8,474 bases of DNA from CAYOFK01 sp964403185. GTDB taxonomy: Bacteria > Bacteroidota > Bacteroidia > Bacteroidales > VadinHA17. This document shows positions 4,757-8,474 of this stretch, piece after piece. The notes beneath the pieces are model-generated. The model had not been told where the DNA came from, did not search any database, and saw only the letters and a list, made by a program, of their open reading frames with translations. Location of the stretch: positions 1 through 8,474 of the forward strand of contig CAYOFK010000132.1 in the NCBI GenBank assembly GCA_964403185.1. Direction: 5' to 3'. A program made the translations under genes and the position numbers. The first letter of the stretch is position 1; each line of letters opens with the position of its first letter.

Positions 4757-6538
4757 CTACCAAATATAAATAAGGCTTAGAATAAGTATGGTTGTTGTCA
4801 TGTAAATAAGCGTAAGGGGAAATCCAAGCCGGAAAAAATCCCTGAAAGAATACCCTCCGGGTCCGTAAACCATCAGATTGGTCTGGTAGCCGATTGGTGT
4901 GAGGAAGTTGGCAGCAGCGGCAAAGGCTACAGTTAAGATGAAGGGCATGGGTTCAAGTCCCATCTCAACCGACATGCTAAGGGCTATAGGAAAGATAAGT
5001 GCTACCGCCGCCTTTCCGGTAATAAAGGCCCCAAGGATAGAAGTTATCAGGAAAATACCAAAGAGGATACCGGTGGTCCCCATGGGTGTAAATATGGATA
5101 TTAAGAACCGGGCAACCAGAGGCGCAGCGCCGGATTTGATCATAGCAATACCCAGTGCCAGGGACATCACAATGATCAGGCCCAGATTGTAATCAATACT
5201 TTTTGGTAATTCTTTTGGCTTAGCCAGTCCAAGCACAAAACAGATCAGGAGGAGAATGATCAGTCCCATAAACAGGGAAACAATCTTCAATGCAGATAGG
5301 ATAATGGCCGCCAGAAGGCCACCAAGTAATATTGCAATTTTATAAGATTCTACTTTTTCGAAGGATTTAATCTGTGATATCAGATAAAAGTCCTTGGTAT
5401 TCCTGATCCTTTGACGGAAATAACTGCCGGCATATAAGAGCAAAACATCCCCTGCATGCAGTTCCACCCCTTTTAACTGGGCCATAATCCGTTCTTCATT
5501 TCTGTGAATACTGATTACGGCTGCATCAAACCTTGACCTGAAGTTGACGTCTGTCAGTTGTTTCCCTATCATTGATGAATTGTGGGAAATTACAATTTCT
5601 ACCACTTCTGTTTGTTTCTGACGGTGTAACATTCCAACGGAAGGAATGGTAAGACCAGAATCCGAATCCATGATATCGGCAATGGGGGTCTTATCTCCGG
5701 CAAAGATCAGAATATCGTTCGCTTCAATGATCTGATTATTTGAAACAACGAACAACACCCTGTTCAATCTCCGGATCTCCACCAGGTAGAGGCCGGCCAA
5801 ATTTCGAAGACCGGATTCACCAATGGTTTTGCCAATGAACTTCGATTTTTTCTTAACCTTGGTTTCAACAATATATGTGCGTTCCGCTTCATCAGACTCA
5901 TTCAGAAGTGCCCTGTTATCCGGCAACAGCCTGGCAGCAAAGAAATAGATAAAAAGGGAACCCAGAATGATCATGGGGACGCCAACAAATGCAAAATCAA
6001 AAATATTCAGTGAACCCAGGTCCGGAATGATCTCCTGGTCTACTACAAGGCCATTTACAATAAGATTGGTGGAAGTCCCGATCAGGGTGGCACCTCCACC
6101 AAGAATGGCTGCAAAGGAAAGAGGCATGAGTAGTTTGGAAGGTGAAAGTTTGTTTTTCAAAGACCATGAATTCACATAGGGCATGGTAACCGCCACCAGG
6201 GGGGTATTGTTTAAGAAGGCTGAAAAACCGGCAACAAGGATCATCATTCTGCCAAGAAATTTCTTATATGTATGTACATTCTTAAAGGCTCTGGAAAAGA
6301 GAATGCCTGTTACACCCGTACTTCGAATAATATCTCCAATAAGCAGCAGCATGATGATCACCATAACCTGCTCATTGGAAAATCCCAATAAAATTTCATG
6401 TGGTGTCAGCACCCCAAAAAATCCAAGAAAGGCAATGCCCACCATAAAGGTGAAAGCAGGTCCCAGCAGTTCAAAATACAGGGACATCAGAATAAAAATC
6501 ACCACCAGGATGACAAGAACCAGATCAAGTGTAAGCAT
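4757..6538 (-). CDS. SLC13-family permease with two TrkA-C (RCK_C) domains
   Basis: This 593-residue inner-membrane protein is built like the divalent-anion/sodium symporters: two helical halves flanking a cytosolic insert. Hydrophobic segments lie at about 4-44, 53-73, 96-120, 136-163 and 180-201, then 400-438, 450-470, 486-520, 530-557 and 571-592. Residues about 220-290 and 305-388 are two TrkA-C-like ligand-binding domains. The first signature reads SAFLNNTPLVAVTMP (106-120), followed by LIGTSTNLIVNG (152-163). The second half has LTPIGYQTNLMVYGPGGY (546-563), but its expected Ser/Thr-Asn-Asn/Thr signature is Thr507-Gly508-Lys509. The immediate link to cysQ favours sulfate or another sulfur oxyanion as substrate; this is inference, and dicarboxylates or citrate remain possible in this family. 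The gene sits 70 bases after the HD-protein gene and three bases before cysQ. ATG start, no Shine-Dalgarno. Family assignment is secure, substrate is not. Confidence 0.88.
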   Translation of the reverse strand: MLTLDLVLVILVVIFILMSLYFELLGPAFTFMVGIAFLGFFGVLTPHEILLGFSNEQVMVIIMLLLIGDIIRSTGVTGILFSRAFKNVHTYKKFLGRMMILVAGFSAFLNNTPLVAVTMPYVNSWSLKNKLSPSKLLMPLSFAAILGGGATLIGTSTNLIVNGLVVDQEIIPDLGSLNIFDFAFVGVPMIILGSLFIYFFAARLLPDNRALLNESDEAERTYIVETKVKKKSKFIGKTIGESGLRNLAGLYLVEIRRLNRVLFVVSNNQIIEANDILIFAGDKTPIADIMDSDSGLTIPSVGMLHRQKQTEVVEIVISHNSSMIGKQLTDVNFRSRFDAAVISIHRNEERIMAQLKGVELHAGDVLLLYAGSYFRQRIRNTKDFYLISQIKSFEKVESYKIAILLGGLLAAIILSALKIVSLFMGLIILLLICFVLGLAKPKELPKSIDYNLGLIIVMSLALGIAMIKSGAAPLVARFLISIFTPMGTTGILFGIFLITSILGAFITGKAAVALIFPIALSMSVEMGLEPMPFILTVAFAAAANFLTPIGYQTNLMVYGPGGYSFRDFFRLGFPLTLIYMTTTILILSLIYIW

Positions 6539-6573
6539 TGATACGTTCTAAATACAAAATGGGAAACCCTTCA

Positions 6574-6593
6574 TCCGGGCCATCAGGCCGGGG
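6574..6593. other. GC-rich hairpin between the HD-protein and permease genes
   Basis: GGCC (6578-6581) and GGCC (6586-6589) pair around an ATCA loop. Beyond a G-G mismatch, two further C-G pairs and a T-G wobble extend the stem. It stands out in an otherwise AT-rich 70-base gap. Neither strand has a T tract after it, so it is not a standard terminator. In the leftward transcript it would lie in the leader of the permease gene, where it could affect processing or mRNA stability. Confidence 0.3.
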
Positions 6594-6608
6594 ATCAAAA
6601 ATAGGAAA

Positions 6609-7157
6609 TTATTTGAACTTGTTCCTGAAGGGTAAAAAGGTCATAAAATCGGCATGATGAACCACATAGGCTTCGGTGGTTCTTTTAACCATATCCCCCT
6701 CACCTGCATGGGCCGCAATAATATGGCACACTTCTTCCGGAACATCACATTGCTCAGCCAGTGACACACCTGAAAATGGATGCCTCAGGTATTTTCCATA
6801 CAAGCCCTGAACGGCATGCCCGTTGGCGTCTTTTTCGTACTCGAGCAATTTGCCAACATCGGCCAGAATGGCACCTGAAATTAACACATCCATATTAATG
6901 GGTAGTTCATCCCCGAAAAACTCAATGATTTTCTGACCGCTTTCGCGTGCTATATGTACTACGGCCCGTTTATGTGTCATAAAACTCACTTTCAGGTCGG
7001 GTCCTGCAAGCAAGGTAAAAGGGATGCGTTTCAGATCCGCCGGAGTCATCACCGACCTTTCCAGGGCGAGGGCCCAGGTTTTAGCGGTTTTTTCACGCAG
7101 GTCATTGTCATTTATCCAGTTCAACTCCGGCCAAAGTTCATAGATGTCTTTATGCAT
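6609..7157 (-). CDS. Small HD-superfamily protein with Ala-Asp in place of the His-Asp doublet
   Basis: The 182-residue protein is soluble, with no signal peptide or membrane segment. It has the layout of an HD-domain metal-dependent phosphohydrolase: THKRAVVHIARES (His62, His68), GAILADVGKLLEYEKD (95-110), YLRHPFSGVSLA (His126), HIIAAHAGEGD (His150) and VVHHADFMTF (His167, His168, Asp170). The pattern x-D-V-G-K is that of the HD family's HDIGK, but residue 99 is Ala where the metal-binding His normally stands; Asp100 and the later histidines remain. Length matches a stand-alone HD domain. Substrate and reaction are unknown: nucleotide phosphatase, cyclic-nucleotide hydrolase or a non-catalytic role are all possible. 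It lies 131 bases downstream of the dehydrogenase gene and 70 bases upstream of the permease gene on the same strand. The ATG at 7157 is the only sensible start. Fold call good; function unassigned. Confidence 0.75.
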   Translation of the reverse strand: MHKDIYELWPELNWINDNDLREKTAKTWALALERSVMTPADLKRIPFTLLAGPDLKVSFMTHKRAVVHIARESGQKIIEFFGDELPINMDVLISGAILADVGKLLEYEKDANGHAVQGLYGKYLRHPFSGVSLAEQCDVPEEVCHIIAAHAGEGDMVKRTTEAYVVHHADFMTFLPFRNKFK

Positions 7158-7177
7158 AATATTCAGTGTTTCGATTG

Positions 7178-7185
7178 TAAATATA
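7178..7185 (-). promoter_or_regulatory. Possible -7 element for the HD-protein/permease/cysQ block
   Basis: On the - strand TATATTTA matches the Bacteroidota TAnnTTTG consensus except at the last base and lies 20 bases before the start of the HD-protein gene. No good TTTG -33 element is present at the usual distance. The 131-base gap after the dehydrogenase gene makes a promoter here plausible. Confidence 0.3.
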
Positions 7186-7288
7186 GCTCTGTATCAATAA
7201 TAAGCCTTTTCACGTCAGGATGTACTTCTGAAATCTGCGTTCGTTAATCGATATTGGATATTCTGTCTGGTTAATTCTCCTGACGCGA

Positions 7289-8474
7289 TCAAAGTTTTTG
7301 AATTATAGCATTGGTCATTTCTGTAGTTGAGGCTGCTCCTTTTTCAACAACATTTTCCGTTCCTTTCATCTTTTTCATATCATAGGTTTGAATCTTACCT
7401 TCGCTTACCACTGTTGTAATCGCCTCTCTAATATTCTGTGCAATGGCATTCTCCTCAACAAAATCAAGCATCATACAGGCAGATTCAATCATGGCAATGG
7501 GGTTCACTATAGAGACCGGGTAATCTGCATACTTTGGAGCAGACCCATGCGTGGGTTCAAAGATGCCCACACCTTCATCATTGAACTGGGCACTGCAGGC
7601 AAAACCAAGGCCGCCAATCAGACCGGCAAATCCATCTGAGACAATGTCTCCAAACATATTGCCGGCCACAATGACCCCGTACTCTTCAGGATTCTTGGTA
7701 AGCCACATCATCTGGGCATCTATATTTGTATTCCATAATTCAATATTCCGGAATTCAGCCTTTTGGATCTCTTTTGCCAGTCTGTACATCATGCCTGAGG
7801 TTTCCCTGATCACGTTTGGTTTCTCACACAAAGTGACGGAGGGGTAATGGTGTGTTTCTGCATACTTAAAGGCCGCTCTTAAAATACGTTCAGTAGCTTT
7901 ACGCGTAAAGATCCTGGTTGACACAGAGAGCTCTGATTTAGGAACATCACTGAAATTTCTTACAAATTTAGGGTGCGATAATAACGCTTCATATACTTTG
8001 TCTGGCGGATCAGACCATTCAACACCGCCATAAAGGCCTTCTGTATTTTGCCTGAAAATGACGACATCAATTTCAGGTTCCTCTATACGGTTTTCTGGTC
8101 CCCGGCGGACAAAGTTTAATGGATTCCCCTTATAGGTACGGCACGGTCTTATGCAAATATCAAGTTTGAAATGTTGACGCAATCCGACGATGGGACTCGA
8201 ATATACCAATCCCTGATTCCTGAGTTCCGGAGCCAGTTCCTTTCCGGCTTCCTCTTTTGGTTTGGATGTAATGGCTCCAAACAGGGCAACCTTATGTTCC
8301 CGGATCAGATCCAGTGTGCGCTGAGGCAATGGATTTCCCTCGTTACACCAATATTCCCATCCAATGTCCGTTTCAACATAATCGGCCTGGAAACCGGCAG
8401 TTTCGATTACTCTCAGGGTTTCGTCCAACACAACACGGCCAATTCCATCCCCCGGTATGACAACAATAGTTCTC
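7289..8474 (-). CDS. Isocitrate/isopropylmalate-family dehydrogenase, probably isocitrate dehydrogenase (5' end beyond window)
   Basis: The frame is open to the right edge: 14 codons upstream of an internal GTG at 8431 encode IVVIPGDGIG, the family's N-terminal nucleotide-fold motif, so the true start lies outside and 394 residues are visible. The enzyme oxidatively decarboxylates a 2-hydroxy acid with NAD(P). Numbering from the first full codon, substrate and metal motifs are GLRQHFKLDICIRP (97-110), IFRQNTEGLYGGVEW (139-153, catalytic Tyr148), CEKPNVIRETSGMMYR (catalytic Lys218) and GNMFGDIVSD (Asp276, Asp280). EPTHGSAPKYA (306-316) is the coenzyme loop. The stretch from LRQ to IEW-like GVEW resembles E. 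coli Icd closely, favouring isocitrate. Lys314-Tyr315 match the Lys344-Tyr345 pair that reads the NADP 2'-phosphate in E. coli Icd, suggesting NADP use. The position of Icd Asn115 is Ile here, so a related substrate such as homoisocitrate is not excluded. No clear terminator follows. Confidence 0.85.
   Translation of the reverse strand, partial: RTIVVIPGDGIGRVVLDETLRVIETAGFQADYVETDIGWEYWCNEGNPLPQRTLDLIREHKVALFGAITSKPKEEAGKELAPELRNQGLVYSSPIVGLRQHFKLDICIRPCRTYKGNPLNFVRRGPENRIEEPEIDVVIFRQNTEGLYGGVEWSDPPDKVYEALLSHPKFVRNFSDVPKSELSVSTRIFTRKATERILRAAFKYAETHHYPSVTLCEKPNVIRETSGMMYRLAKEIQKAEFRNIELWNTNIDAQMMWLTKNPEEYGVIVAGNMFGDIVSDGFAGLIGGLGFACSAQFNDEGVGIFEPTHGSAPKYADYPVSIVNPIAMIESACMMLDFVEENAIAQNIREAITTVVSEGKIQTYDMKKMKGTENVVEKGAASTTEMTNAIIQKL

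Noticed and set aside
6183..6551. 122-codon + strand frame antisense to the permease N-terminus
   Set aside because: Low-complexity, Ile/Arg/Thr-rich translation typical of antisense to membrane helices; the permease frame is clearly the coding one.
7289..8431. Reading the dehydrogenase as complete from the GTG at 8431
   Set aside because: The frame stays open to 8474 and encodes the conserved IPGDGIG motif upstream of that GTG, so the gene is truncated by the window edge rather than starting there.

Overview
The window looks like a chromosomal core-metabolism segment from a fermentative or anaerobic member of the Bacteroidota (Bacteroidales/Marinilabiliales-like). This rests on three observations. 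The proteins, especially methylmalonyl-CoA epimerase and the CysQ/SLC13 pair, have a Bacteroidota look. Recognisable Shine-Dalgarno sequences are absent in front of almost every gene. A TAnnTTTG-type -7 promoter element precedes the citrate lyase genes. The taxonomic call is an inference from memory of these families, not a search result.

Layout: positions 1-351 are non-coding and hold three rho-independent-terminator-like hairpins, all pointing rightward; two of them share the same GGTGAT-N4-ATCACC dyad. On the + strand follow methylmalonyl-CoA epimerase (352-759, with its own terminator overlapping the stop codon), then a citrate lyase operon. That operon is a fused CitD-CitE protein (835-2052, GTG start), CitF (2069-3631) and a 54-residue rubredoxin (3658-3822). 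The right half is on the - strand. Read from right to left it holds an isocitrate-dehydrogenase-like enzyme cut by the window edge (8474-7289), a small HD-superfamily protein (7157-6609), an SLC13/TrkA-C permease (6538-4757) and CysQ (4753-3911). The two blocks converge in 3823-3910, where no strong terminator is visible.

Working together: citrate lyase (citrate to acetate plus oxaloacetate) and the isocitrate dehydrogenase act on either side of citrate. Methylmalonyl-CoA epimerase belongs to the succinate-propionate route fed by oxaloacetate. This fits a fermentative branched TCA cycle. CysQ and the SLC13 permease, three bases apart, form a separate sulfur-related module (PAP recycling plus probable anion uptake). 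The ligase and prosthetic-group genes that mature citrate lyase (citC, citX, citG) are not in the window.

I found no mobile element, CRISPR array, tRNA, rRNA or clearly new multi-gene system. The points most worth a second look are: the CitD-CitE fusion with an atypical prosthetic-group site; the Asn-Asn-to-Gly-Lys change in the second SLC13 signature; the Ala-Asp in place of His-Asp in the HD protein; the mixed isocitrate-site and coenzyme-site residues of the dehydrogenase; and the tandem hairpins at the left edge.
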